From Paenibacillus glycanilyticus (lineage in GTDB: Bacteria; Bacillota; Bacilli; Paenibacillales; Paenibacillaceae): a DNA stretch of 64,000 nt. The position numbers and the translations under genes are program-made. Position 1 is the first letter of the stretch. Each line of letters begins with the position of its first letter. The notes beneath the pieces were generated by a model. It was given only the letters and a program-made list of their open reading frames with translations. It did not search any database and was not told the DNA's origin. This document shows positions 1-7,586 of this stretch, piece by piece. The stretch lies in the NCBI RefSeq assembly GCF_030161375.1, contig NZ_BSSQ01000013.1, positions 1 through 64,000 of the forward strand, given 5' to 3'.

Positions 1-36
1 GGAGCTGACGAATACTAATCGGTCGAGGGCTTATCC
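1..36 (+). rRNA. 23S rRNA, 3' end (partial)
   Basis: The first bases match the conserved 3' end of bacterial 23S rRNA (TACTAATCGGTCGAGG followed by a pyrimidine-rich end). The rest of the gene lies before the window. tRNA genes follow about 100 bases later and no 5S-like sequence is visible in between. The exact 3' end is approximate. Confidence 0.85.
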
Positions 37-44
37 TACAAAGT

Positions 45-68
45 TTACGAAGTAAACTTACTTCGTAA
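45..68. repeat. Inverted repeat in the rRNA-tRNA spacer
   Basis: Two perfect 11-base arms (TTACGAAGTAA and TTACTTCGTAA) are separated by two bases. The right half extended to position 70 (CTTACTTCGTAAGC) is the exact reverse complement of a 14-base segment that occurs twice just before sigW (8517 and 8571). It could be an RNA processing hairpin or a copy of a small dispersed repeat family. Confidence 0.7.
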
Positions 69-135
69 GCATATGCTTTACTTAAGGAATTCAAACTTTC
101 GCATCCAGTTTTCAAGGCGCAAGCTTTGGATTTAT

Positions 136-211
136 TCCCTGATAGCTCAGTTGGTAGAGCACTCGACTGTTAATCGAGTTGTCACAGGTTCGAGTCCTGT
201 TCGGGGAGCCA
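136..211 (+). tRNA. tRNA-Asn (GTT)
   Basis: A complete cloverleaf: 7-bp acceptor stem TCCCTGA paired with TCGGGGA (including one G-T pair), anticodon GTT in the loop CTGTTAA, GGTTCGAGTCC T arm, and an encoded CCA. It is the first tRNA of a seven-gene cluster that is probably co-transcribed with the rRNA operon. Confidence 0.95.
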
Positions 212-215
212 TTAT

Positions 216-291
216 GCTCTCATAGCTCAGTAGGTAGAGTGCATCCATGGTAAGGATGAGGTCACCGGTTCGATCCCGGTTGAGAGCTCCA
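216..291 (+). tRNA. tRNA-Thr (GGT)
   Basis: Acceptor GCTCTCA pairs with TGAGAGC, the anticodon loop ATGGTAA holds GGT, the T arm is GGTTCGATCCC, and CCA is encoded. It lies four bases after tRNA-Asn. Confidence 0.95.
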
Positions 292-308
292 GACGAATTT
301 TTTAATAA

Positions 309-383
309 GGCCCGTTGGTCAAGGGGTTAAGACACCTCCCTTTCACGGAGGTAACAGGGGTTCGAATCCCCTACGGGTCACCA
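309..383 (+). tRNA. tRNA-Glu (TTC)
   Basis: Acceptor GGCCCGT pairs with ACGGGTC, the anticodon loop CTTTCAC holds TTC, the T arm is GGTTCGAATCC, and CCA is encoded. Confidence 0.95.
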
Positions 384-421
384 ATTTCCGAATACTTTTC
401 GGAAATACCGGGGACAATTAA

Positions 422-497
422 GGAAGCTTAGCTCAGCTGGGAGAGCATCTGCCTTACAAGCAGAGGGTCGGGGGTTCGATCCCCTCAGCTTCCACCA
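422..497 (+). tRNA. tRNA-Val (TAC)
   Basis: Acceptor GGAAGCT pairs with AGCTTCC, the anticodon loop CTTACAA holds TAC, and CCA is encoded. Confidence 0.95.
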
Positions 498-507
498 TTT
501 TCAATAA

Positions 508-582
508 TGGGGATTAGCCAAGCGGTAAGGCAACGGACTTTGACTCCGTCATTCCAAGGTTCGAATCCTTGATCCCCAGCCA
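508..582 (+). tRNA. tRNA-Gln (TTG)
   Basis: Acceptor TGGGGAT pairs with ATCCCCA, the anticodon loop TTTGACT holds TTG, and CCA is encoded after a G discriminator base. Confidence 0.95.
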
Positions 583-591
583 TTTTATTGC

Positions 592-664
592 GAGCCATTA
601 GCTCAGTTGGTAGAGCACCTGACTTTTAATCAGGGTGTCGTAGGTTCGAGTCCTACATGGCTCA
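592..664 (+). tRNA. tRNA-Lys (TTT), CCA not encoded
   Basis: Acceptor GAGCCAT pairs with ATGGCTC, the anticodon loop CTTTTAA holds TTT, and the discriminator base is A664. The next bases are CTT, so unlike the other ten tRNAs here the CCA end is not encoded and must be added by a nucleotidyltransferase. Confidence 0.93.
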
Positions 665-688
665 CTTTCTTTAATAAGTTTTACCCAT

Positions 689-771
689 GCGCGTATGGCG
701 GAATTGGCAGACGCACCAGACTTAGGATCTGGCGGGCGACCGTGGGGGTTCAAGTCCCTCTACGCGCACCA
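689..771 (+). tRNA. tRNA-Leu (TAG)
   Basis: Acceptor GCGCGTA pairs with TACGCGC, there is a long class II variable arm, the anticodon loop CTTAGGA holds TAG, and CCA is encoded. It is the last tRNA of the first cluster. Confidence 0.95.
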
Positions 772-784
772 TACTTAAAGTTCA

Positions 785-816
785 AACCTTCAGGAGATGT
801 CCTGAAGGTTTTTTTG
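785..816 (+). terminator. Terminator of the rRNA/tRNA cluster
   Basis: The arms AACCTTCAGG and CCTGAAGGTT flank a six-base loop and run into a T tract. It ends the first tRNA cluster just before the nitroreductase gene. Confidence 0.9.
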
Positions 817-860
817 TGCTACATTGTAGCCATACTACCCGAGCAAAGGAGAGAAATGAC

Positions 861-1595
861 GTGAATGAAACGATAAGCTTGTTACAAAGCCATCGGTCTA
901 TTCGGAAGTTCATGAAGGACCAGGTAACGGAGGAGCAATTGGATGCGATCATATCCGCGGCTCAACATGCATCGACATCAAGTAATATGCAAGCTTACTC
1001 GGTAATTGGCATAACGGATAAAGAATTGCGCAGCGAGCTCGCTAAGCTGGCTGGCAATCAGGTTTATGTGGAGGAGAGCCCGGTGTTCCTCGTTTGGTGT
1101 GCGGACTTGTACAGATGGGAACAGGCGGCCAAAAGACATTATGAAGGCGAGATGCCAAGCACGACTGAGAATTTTATTATCGGGACAGTGGATACGGCTT
1201 TAGCGGCTCAGAATGCGGCTGTCGCTGCCGAGTCTCTTGGTCTTGGCATTGTCTATATTGGCGGCATACGTAATCAACCGGAACGTGTTTCAGAGCTTCT
1301 GCAGCTTCCTAAGCATGTCTATCCGGTATTTGGGATGTGTATAGGGGTTCCGGATCAATCTCCGCTTGAGCGGCCCCGTTTGCCTCGCAAAGCGGTTTAT
1401 TTCGAGAATAGTTACAAGCCGCAATCCATAGACTCGGCAATTGAAGCTTATGACGAGACGTTAAGTACTTACATGAAAGCAAGGACAAGCGGAAAGGCAG
1501 CTACAACCTGGTCACAGGCGATGGCAACTAAAGCGGGACCGGTACGTCTTCATATGCGTTCGTTTCTTGAGAAGCAAGGATTTAATCTCGAGTAA
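861..1595 (+). CDS. NADPH-dependent nitro/flavin reductase (NfsA/NfrA family)
   Basis: This 244-residue protein belongs to the nitroreductase superfamily, FMN enzymes that reduce nitro compounds, quinones or free flavin with NAD(P)H in the cytoplasm. The N-terminal signature is SHRSIRKF, followed by STSSNMQAYSV, where NfrA-type enzymes contact FMN, and a central stretch with GIVYIGGIRNQP. The length fits NfsA/NfrA1 (about 240-250 residues). The reading frame is open from 816, inside the tRNA terminator, but the GTG at 861 is preferred: AGGAG (847-851) lies nine bases upstream and the translation then starts at the conserved region. No operon partner is visible. The exact substrate cannot be told from sequence. 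Confidence 0.88.
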   Translation: MNETISLLQSHRSIRKFMKDQVTEEQLDAIISAAQHASTSSNMQAYSVIGITDKELRSELAKLAGNQVYVEESPVFLVWCADLYRWEQAAKRHYEGEMPSTTENFIIGTVDTALAAQNAAVAAESLGLGIVYIGGIRNQPERVSELLQLPKHVYPVFGMCIGVPDQSPLERPRLPRKAVYFENSYKPQSIDSAIEAYDETLSTYMKARTSGKAATTWSQAMATKAGPVRLHMRSFLEKQGFNLE

Positions 1596-1650
1596 GATTA
1601 ATCCGCTTAATATTCAATAGTAAATCTGGCCAAGTATCAGATTTCTGTCA

Positions 1651-1679
1651 TTGACATCTCATCTGAGAACGATTATCAT
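1651..1679 (+). promoter_or_regulatory. Promoter of the siderophore ATPase gene, overlapped by a Fur box
   Basis: A -35 box TTGACA (1651-1656) and a -10 box TATCAT (1674-1679) are 17 bases apart. The upstream Fur-like operator covers the -10 box, so repression by iron-loaded Fur would block polymerase. Confidence 0.7.
1664..1678. promoter_or_regulatory. Fur box 1
   Basis: The 15 bases fit the 7-1-7 Fur box of Gram-positive bacteria (TGATAAT, one base, ATTATCA) at 12 of 14 positions. It overlaps the -10 box of the following gene. Confidence 0.75.
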
Positions 1680-1696
1680 TATACCTAGTTTATAAA

Positions 1697-1711
1697 TGAT
1701 AATTGTTATCA
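1697..1711. promoter_or_regulatory. Fur box 2
   Basis: This second 7-1-7 site matches at 13 of 14 positions and lies 33 bases downstream of the first, that is about three helical turns on the same DNA face. Confidence 0.8.
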
Positions 1712-1781
1712 CGGACGCGCTGCGAGCGCACACTAATGAAAACGGTCTGCCTTACGGCATCGGAAGGAGCGTGCAGGTCAA

Positions 1782-2633
1782 ATGATTCGTCTTGCGACTT
1801 CGAATCTGGACATTGCTTATGATGATCGACTCATCGTTCAAGATTTAAATATTGCTATCCCTCAAGGTAAAATTACAGCCCTTGTCGGCTCCAATGGTTC
1901 TGGTAAATCGACCATACTGAAGACGATGGCCCGGTTGATGCATCCAGCTGGAGGCAGTGTCCTGTTGGACGGAAGATCGATCCATAAACAGTCTACGAAA
2001 GAAGTGGCGAAACAACTTGCGATTTTGCCGCAAAATCCGACAGCTCCGGACGGCCTTACGGTTGCCGAGCTTGTATCGTATGGCCGATTCCCTTATCAGA
2101 AAGGTTTCGGATCCTTGACGAAGGAAGACCGCCGTATCATTCAATGGGCAATCGAAGCAACTGGCATGGGTGAATTCACCGACCGGCCGGTTGATCAATT
2201 GTCAGGCGGTCAGCGCCAGCGTGCATGGATTGCGATGGCACTTGCGCAAGAGACGGATATTTTGTTCCTGGACGAACCAACCACGTTCCTAGATATGGCG
2301 CATCAGCTCGAAGTATTGCATTTGTTGCAAAAGCTTAATGAGCTGAATAACCGTACGGTCGTTATGGTTGTTCATGATTTAAACCATGCTTCCCGTTACG
2401 CGCACCATATGGTTGCGATTAAGAAGGGGACTGTTGTTGGAGAAGGAACTCCCGCAGAAGTTATGACGCCGGATATTTTGCGCGAAGTATTTAATATCGA
2501 AGCAGATATTATACCGGATCCTCGCACGGGAGTACCGCTTTGTTTGCCTTATGCGCTCGCTGGTGAACCAGCTGCTGATAAAGTCTTGTCCAGCCCGCAA
2601 CAAGAACGAATTCTAACTGCCGCTGGAGCTTAA
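1782..2633 (+). CDS. Iron-siderophore ABC transporter ATPase (FhuC/FecE family)
   Basis: A 283-residue cytoplasmic ATPase that would energise uptake of an iron chelate through a FecCD-type permease. It has Walker [10 protein letters not shown] (residues 36-44), the Q loop at ILPQNP, the signature LSGGQRQR, Walker B ILFLDEPT and the switch histidine in VVHDLNH, all intact. The C-terminal extension after about residue 255 is typical of FecE-like proteins. The ATG at 1782 follows GGAAGGAG at 1762-1769. No permease or binding protein is next to it, so it probably serves permeases encoded elsewhere, as stand-alone FhuC-type ATPases do in Bacillales. Two Fur boxes upstream predict iron repression. 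Confidence 0.9.
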   Translation: MIRLATSNLDIAYDDRLIVQDLNIAIPQGKITALVGSNGSGKSTILKTMARLMHPAGGSVLLDGRSIHKQSTKEVAKQLAILPQNPTAPDGLTVAELVSYGRFPYQKGFGSLTKEDRRIIQWAIEATGMGEFTDRPVDQLSGGQRQRAWIAMALAQETDILFLDEPTTFLDMAHQLEVLHLLQKLNELNNRTVVMVVHDLNHASRYAHHMVAIKKGTVVGEGTPAEVMTPDILREVFNIEADIIPDPRTGVPLCLPYALAGEPAADKVLSSPQQERILTAAGA

Positions 2634-2643
2634 ATAAACCCGT

Positions 2644-2680
2644 AAAACCGTGCTTGATTAAGCGCGGTTTTATCTTTTTT
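2644..2680 (+). terminator. Terminator after the siderophore ATPase gene
   Basis: The arms AAAACCGTGCTT and AAGCGCGGTTTT (one G-T pair) enclose a four-base loop and are followed by a T-rich stretch. Confidence 0.85.
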
Positions 2681-2711
2681 CAAAAGTCTTAAAAAAACTT
2701 TTATAAAACAG

Positions 2712-2740
2712 TTGCATTTTGTTTTTGAAGGTGATATATT
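2712..2740 (+). promoter_or_regulatory. Promoter of the second tRNA cluster
   Basis: TTGCAT (2712-2717) and TATATT (2735-2740) are separated by 17 bases and lie 50 bases before the first tRNA of the cluster. Confidence 0.75.
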
Positions 2741-2790
2741 ATTACTTGTCGCCGCGATGATAACGATAACGACGACAGCGAAAGTAACAT

Positions 2791-2865
2791 GCGGAAGTGG
2801 CTCAGCGGTAGAGCATCGCCTTGCCAAGGCGAGGGTCGCGGGTTCGATTCCCGTCTTCCGCTCCA
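2791..2865 (+). tRNA. tRNA-Gly (GCC)
   Basis: Acceptor GCGGAAG pairs with CTTCCGC, the anticodon loop holds GCC between CGCCT-type stem arms, and CCA is encoded. Confidence 0.95.
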
Positions 2866-2871
2866 TAATGT

Positions 2872-2948
2872 GCGGCCTTAGCTCAGCTGGATAGAGCGTT
2901 TGACTACGAATCAAAAGGTCAGGAGTTCGAATCTCTTAGGCCGCGCCA
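2872..2948 (+). tRNA. tRNA-Arg (ACG)
   Basis: Acceptor GCGGCCT pairs with AGGCCGC, the anticodon loop CTACGAA holds ACG (wobble A expected to be edited to inosine by TadA), and CCA is encoded. Confidence 0.95.
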
Positions 2949-2978
2949 TTCTTCATCATAATACTTACTTATAATTGT

Positions 2979-3055
2979 CGGGATGTAGCTCAGCTTGGTA
3001 GAGCACCTGGTTTGGGACCAGGGGGTCGCATGTTCAAATCGTGTCATCCCGACCA
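2979..3055 (+). tRNA. tRNA-Pro (TGG)
   Basis: Acceptor CGGGATG pairs with CATCCCG, the anticodon loop TTTGGGA holds TGG, and CCA is encoded. Confidence 0.95.
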
Positions 3056-3063
3056 GTTTATAC

Positions 3064-3137
3064 GCGGGTGTAGTTCAATGGTAGAACTTTAGCCTTCCAA
3101 GCTAATAGCGTGGGTTCGATTCCCATCACCCGCTCCA
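3064..3137 (+). tRNA. tRNA-Gly (TCC)
   Basis: Acceptor GCGGGTG pairs with CACCCGC, the anticodon loop CTTCCAA holds TCC, and CCA is encoded. Confidence 0.95.
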
Positions 3138-3149
3138 AACTCAAACAAT

Positions 3150-3172
3150 CTCCTTCTTCGGAAGGAGTTTTT
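3150..3172 (+). terminator. Terminator of the second tRNA cluster
   Basis: CTCCTTC and GAAGGAG pair around a TTCG tetraloop and are followed by a T run. A second GC-rich hairpin at 3192-3213 lies just downstream. Confidence 0.88.
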
Positions 3173-3319
3173 ATATTTTAATCCTTATGTCGGCAGCTCC
3201 CTCGGGGGCTGCCTTTCCTGCGTTCTGAAAGAAAGTCGATGCTTCGGGCTTCAACCAAGCGGCATTTTGTAGTATGATAATAGGAAGTTGAAAATGCGTT
3301 TAAGTACAGGAGGATCAGT

Positions 3320-6130
3320 ATGTCGGACCAAGTAACATCGACTTTATCGGCACAACACCGGCCGCAGGCTAACAATTTGCTGCGCAGAGACGTCCGTTTC
3401 CTAGGCAACATACTTGGGGAAGTGCTCGTCCATCAAGGCGGTCGCGAACTGCTGGATATCGTCGAGCAAATTCGTGAAACAAGTAAAGCATTACGCGCAG
3501 AATTTGTACCTGAGCTTTTCGAACAGTTTAAGACGACAATTGCATCATTAAGTCCCGAAATTCGCCATCAGGTGATCCGTGCATTTGCGATCTATTTCCA
3601 ATTGGTCAACATTGCAGAGCAGAATCATCGTATTCGCCGTAAACGCGACTATGAGCGTTCCGCTGGGGAAAGCGTACAACGAGGTTCCATTGAGAGCGCC
3701 ATTTCCGATTTGAAAGAGCGCAACATCGATGTGGAAGGCGTTCAAGAAATCCTGAGCAACATTTCGCTTGAGCTTGTTATGACCGCGCATCCAACGGAAG
3801 CGACACGTCGTGCTGTGCTTGATATCCATAAGCGGATTGCTGAAGATGTTATGGAGCTTGACAACCCGACCCTCACATACCGCGAACGCGAAATCCTCCG
3901 GGACAAGCTGCTGAATGAGGTTCTTATTTTGTGGCAAACGGATGAGCTCCGTGGTCGTAAACCAACTGTTATTGATGAAGTGCGCAACGGTTTGTATTAT
4001 TTCGACGAAACGTTGTTCGAAGTACTTCCTAACGTATATGAAGAACTGGAACGCAATCTTTCGAAATATTATCCGGGCGAGTCGTGGCATGTACCAAGCT
4101 ATCTGCGTTTTGGCTCCTGGATCGGCGGAGACCGCGACGGCAACCCGTCCGTAACCGCAAAGGTAACCTGGGAGACGCTGACGCTGAACCGCCAGCTTGC
4201 CATTAAGAAATACGAAGAGAAGCTGAATGAGCTTCTGAACATTTTGAGCTTCAGCACGAATCTCGTTGAAGTATCGGAAGAACTGATTAATTCCATTAAG
4301 AAAGACCGCGAGCACGTCGAGCTCAAGTGCATCGACCTGTGGCGCAATGCGAAAGAACCTTACCGCATTAAGCTGGGCTTTATGCTGGAGAAGCTGGCAA
4401 ATACTCGCGACGAGTCGATGAAAGGCTCGCCTATGCGTTACAACAACGCTAGCGAACTGCTTGAAGATCTGCATATTATCGACCGCAGCTTGCGTGCGCA
4501 TTTTGCTGATTATGTAGCGGATACCCATATCGGCAAGCTGGTTCGCCAAGTCGAGTTGTTTGGCTTCCATATGCTTACGCTAGATATCCGCCAGCACAGC
4601 CAAGAGCATGAGAATGCGATGTCTGAAATTTTGTCGAAGATGAATATCGTACACAACTACGGTTCGTTGTCAGAAGAAGAGAAGATTGAATTGCTCAGCA
4701 AATTGCTCGAGGATCCACGTCCTCTTACTTCTTCGCATCTGGATTACTCGGCATCGACTCGCGAGTGCTTGGACGTGTATCACACGGTCTACAAAGCACA
4801 ACAAGAGTTCGGTCCGGAATGTATCTCGACTTATCTGATTAGTATGACGCAAGGCGCAAGCGACATGCTGGAGGTTATGGTATTCGCGAAAGAGGTTGGC
4901 TTGTTCCGCAAAGAAGCAGACGGCAGCGTTCGTTGCACTTTGCAATCCGTACCTCTCTTCGAAACGATCGACGACCTTCATGCTGCCCCAGGCATCATGA
5001 AATTGCTCTTCGAATTGCCAATCTATCGTCAAGCTGTTGCTGCTCGAGGCGACCTGCATGAAATTATGCTTGGTTACTCCGACAGTAATAAAGACGGTGG
5101 CGCGGTTACGGCAAACTGGGAGCTGCGCGTAGCGCTCAACGATATTACGGCAACAGCCGGCGAACACGGCGTGAAGCTGAAGTTCTTCCATGGCCGCGGC
5201 GGCGCGCTTGGCCGTGGCGGCATGCCTCTTAACCGCAGTATTCTGGCTCAACCGCCACATACCGTTGGCGGCGGCATCAAAATTACGGAGCAAGGCGAAG
5301 TGCTGTCTTCCCGTTATTCGATGCAAGGCATTGCTTACCGCAGTCTGGAGCAAGCAACATGGGCGCTAATCACGGCGGCTCGCCTGGCGAAATATCCGCA
5401 AGCACAAGATGAATCAGTGCTTAAAGAGTGGGAAGAGATCTCCCGTTCGATTTCGGAGACTGCGCTGAACAAATATCAGGATCTGATTTTCCGCGATCCG
5501 GACTTCCTGACGTACTTCAAGGAGTCGACTCCGCTTCCAGAGGTTGGCGAACTGAATATCGGTTCCCGTCCATCCAAACGGAAAAACAGCGACCGGTTCG
5601 AAGATCTTCGCGCCATTCCTTGGGTATTCGCTTGGACGCAAAGCCGTTACTTGCTGCCTGCATGGTATGCAGCCGGCACTGCGCTTAAGCAATATACCGG
5701 AGACGATGCGTCCCGTCTTGAAACGCTGAAGACGATGTACGAGAAATTCCCGTTCTTCCGTTCGCTAATTGATAATCTGCAAATGGCGCTTGCCAAAGCC
5801 GATCTGACAATTGCGAAGGAATACGCGGATATGATCGCCGACGACACTATTCGTGAACGCATCTTCACTCAGATCGAGAACGAATATAAGCTGACTTCGG
5901 AAATGATCCTGAGCATCACGGGCCAAGATGAGATTTTGGACAACGTACCTGTTATTCAGGAATCGATTCGTCTGCGCAACCCGTACGTCGATCCGCTCAG
6001 CTACATGCAAGTACAGCTTCTGACAGAGCTTAGAGCGCTGCGTGCGAAGGAAGAAGATGATCCTGAGCTGCTCCGCGAAGTGCTTCTTACCATTAACGGA
6101 ATTGCTGCGGGTCTGAGAAACACGGGCTAA
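3320..6130 (+). CDS. ppc: Phosphoenolpyruvate carboxylase
   Basis: A 936-residue cytoplasmic enzyme that carboxylates phosphoenolpyruvate with bicarbonate to oxaloacetate, refilling the TCA cycle. Both catalytic signatures are present: TAHPTE with the active-site histidine at about residue 157, and the glycine-rich loop FHGRGGALGRGG at about 622-634. GYSDSNKDGG sits at about 585-594. The C terminus ends in RNTG, the conserved PEPC tail that reaches the active site. Length is slightly above the roughly 880-920 residues common in bacteria. The ATG at 3320 follows AGGAGG closely. It is monocistronic, between the tRNA terminator and its own strong terminator. Confidence 0.97.
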   Translation: MSDQVTSTLSAQHRPQANNLLRRDVRFLGNILGEVLVHQGGRELLDIVEQIRETSKALRAEFVPELFEQFKTTIASLSPEIRHQVIRAFAIYFQLVNIAEQNHRIRRKRDYERSAGESVQRGSIESAISDLKERNIDVEGVQEILSNISLELVMTAHPTEATRRAVLDIHKRIAEDVMELDNPTLTYREREILRDKLLNEVLILWQTDELRGRKPTVIDEVRNGLYYFDETLFEVLPNVYEELERNLSKYYPGESWHVPSYLRFGSWIGGDRDGNPSVTAKVTWETLTLNRQLAIKKYEEKLNELLNILSFSTNLVEVSEELINSIKKDREHVELKCIDLWRNAKEPYRIKLGFMLEKLANTRDESMKGSPMRYNNASELLEDLHIIDRSLRAHFADYVADTHIGKLVRQVELFGFHMLTLDIRQHSQEHENAMSEILSKMNIVHNYGSLSEEEKIELLSKLLEDPRPLTSSHLDYSASTRECLDVYHTVYKAQQEFGPECISTYLISMTQGASDMLEVMVFAKEVGLFRKEADGSVRCTLQSVPLFETIDDLHAAPGIMKLLFELPIYRQAVAARGDLHEIMLGYSDSNKDGGAVTANWELRVALNDITATAGEHGVKLKFFHGRGGALGRGGMPLNRSILAQPPHTVGGGIKITEQGEVLSSRYSMQGIAYRSLEQATWALITAARLAKYPQAQDESVLKEWEEISRSISETALNKYQDLIFRDPDFLTYFKESTPLPEVGELNIGSRPSKRKNSDRFEDLRAIPWVFAWTQSRYLLPAWYAAGTALKQYTGDDASRLETLKTMYEKFPFFRSLIDNLQMALAKADLTIAKEYADMIADDTIRERIFTQIENEYKLTSEMILSITGQDEILDNVPVIQESIRLRNPYVDPLSYMQVQLLTELRALRAKEEDDPELLREVLLTINGIAAGLRNTG

Positions 6131-6144
6131 CAGCTAGTTATTAT

Positions 6145-6185
6145 ACGGGCAATTCGGCTTATAACAGCCGGATTGCCCGTTTTTT
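6145..6185 (+). terminator. Terminator after ppc
   Basis: Fifteen-base arms (ACGGGCAATTCGGCT and its near-perfect complement) surround a six-base loop and are followed by T residues. Confidence 0.9.
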
Positions 6186-6192
6186 ATGTAGA

Positions 6193-6221
6193 TTGGCCTA
6201 TTATTTATGCTCCTTTATAAT
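6193..6221 (+). promoter_or_regulatory. Likely promoter of the HtrA-like protease gene
   Basis: TTGGCC (6193-6198) and TATAAT (6216-6221) are 17 bases apart. The start codon is 90 bases further on, leaving room for regulation, but no known stress-operator sequence was recognised. Confidence 0.5.
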
Positions 6222-6310
6222 CCGCTTAAGTTTGATTTAAGGTACAACCTTCATGATAGTAATCAAGCAGGCGGCAGCAATACTAATTGCATGACAAAGG
6301 AGCGATTACG

Positions 6311-7465
6311 ATGAATCATAACGAATTCGAAAATAACCAAGTAAACGGAAACGATACAAACCATACAAAACACACAGAGCCTGCAGCAGAACATAAGCCT
6401 TACACCTATACTTATGGGCCAAGCCGTTCAGCTGCGAATCTTCGCGAAGCTTACGAGAACCAACTGCAGCTAATGGGGACAGGCGGCGGTGCAAATGGAG
6501 GAGGAGCAGGACAAGGCGGCAAGAAAAGCAAGAAATCGCAGGCCAAAGCAATGGTAGCCGCATTCCTCGTAGGTGCTGTCGTCATAAGCGGATTTATGTA
6601 CGCTTCGGACCGGACGAACCTGTTTACCGGTAATCAACCATCCTCCGCGGCAACTACGCTAGCTAGCAACTCGGCCCAACAAGCCGCAGGCGTAACAACA
6701 GCTTCCGTAAGCGTCGATGCATCGATTGCGGATGTGTACAAAGCAGCATCTCCGGCGGTCGTGAAGGTTGAGAATTATACCGCGCCGGTGCAAAGCATGG
6801 GTAGAGGATTCGGCGGCAGAGGCGGAAACGGCGGAAGCGGCTGGCAGGGATTTGGCGGACAGGTACCGCAAGAAGGCAATGATAACGGCCAATCCAATAA
6901 TTCCGAGGATAGCTCGCAGCTCGAACTTGCGGGAACGGGAACAGGGTTCTTTTTCGAATCCTCGGGATACATTCTGACCAACGATCACGTAGTTGAAGGC
7001 GCGGCACAAGTGAAGGTTCAAGTAGAAGGCTACGATGAGCCATTTGTTGCGGAAGTCGTTGGGGAGAGTGCGGATCAGGACTTGGCGGTTTTGAAAATTA
7101 CCGGAACCAAAGCGTTCCAGACGTTAGCGATTGGCGACTCGGATCAAACAGCAATCGGCGACTGGGTTATTGCAATCGGCAATCCTTACGGTTTTGACCA
7201 TACGATGACCGTTGGGGTGCTTAGCGCGAAAGAGCGGCCAATCACGATTCAAGGAGAAGACGGCGCGGATCATCAATACGAACATCTGCTGCAAACCGAT
7301 GCTTCCATTAATCCGGGCAACTCCGGCGGACCGCTCCTCAATGCAAAAGGCGAAGTCATTGGAATTAATACCGCTGTTAACTCGGAAGCGCAAGGGATTG
7401 GTTTTGCCATCCCGACTAGCACGATTCAAGATACGCTAAAACAACTGCTTGGACACAATGTTTAA
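6311..7465 (+). CDS. Membrane-anchored HtrA-like serine protease without PDZ domain
   Basis: A 384-residue DegP/HtrA-family serine protease expected to degrade misfolded proteins on the outer face of the membrane. Residues 1-75 are polar and glycine-rich; one transmembrane helix follows (AMVAAFLVGAVVISGFMYA), then a low-complexity GGRGGNGG linker and a trypsin-like domain. The triad is visible: His226 in TNDHVVEG, Asp257 in DQDLAVLK and Ser338 in NPGNSGGPL. The protein stops about 12 residues after the IGFAIP strand, so the PDZ domain usual for HtrA/DegP is missing; a terminator follows and no frame-shifted remnant is seen. The ATG at 6311 is preferred over the open frame from 6287 because AAAGGAG lies eight bases before it. 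Confidence 0.9.
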   Translation: MNHNEFENNQVNGNDTNHTKHTEPAAEHKPYTYTYGPSRSAANLREAYENQLQLMGTGGGANGGGAGQGGKKSKKSQAKAMVAAFLVGAVVISGFMYASDRTNLFTGNQPSSAATTLASNSAQQAAGVTTASVSVDASIADVYKAASPAVVKVENYTAPVQSMGRGFGGRGGNGGSGWQGFGGQVPQEGNDNGQSNNSEDSSQLELAGTGTGFFFESSGYILTNDHVVEGAAQVKVQVEGYDEPFVAEVVGESADQDLAVLKITGTKAFQTLAIGDSDQTAIGDWVIAIGNPYGFDHTMTVGVLSAKERPITIQGEDGADHQYEHLLQTDASINPGNSGGPLLNAKGEVIGINTAVNSEAQGIGFAIPTSTIQDTLKQLLGHNV

Positions 7466-7498
7466 TGTCATCATCCATTCATAACGTTTAGTAGGATA

Positions 7499-7527
7499 GA
7501 AGAAGCCAAATGGCTTCTTCTTTTTTT
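7499..7527 (+). terminator. Terminator after the protease gene
   Basis: Perfect nine-base arms GAAGAAGCC and GGCTTCTTC with a four-base loop, followed by seven T residues. Confidence 0.92.
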
Positions 7528-7554
7528 GCATTCCAGGGGGGAGACCGATATAAT
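7526..7554 (+). promoter_or_regulatory. Promoter of the EamA transporter gene
   Basis: TTGCAT (7526-7531) and a perfect TATAAT (7549-7554) with a 17-base spacer. The -35 box touches the T run of the preceding terminator. Confidence 0.7.
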
Positions 7555-7586
7555 AGATCAGATGTGAATGGAGGATTTTTGGTTAA

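Noticed and set aside
607..864. Open frame of 85 codons across tRNA-Lys and tRNA-Leu
   Set aside because: It lies over two well-formed tRNA genes and a terminator, so it is a chance frame.
3548..4570. Long antisense open frame of 340 codons inside ppc
   Set aside because: It is fully antisense to a conserved enzyme gene, has no family features and reflects codon bias of the sense strand. The same applies to long antisense frames in glmS (14975-16123) and in the system C binding-protein gene (42867-44111).
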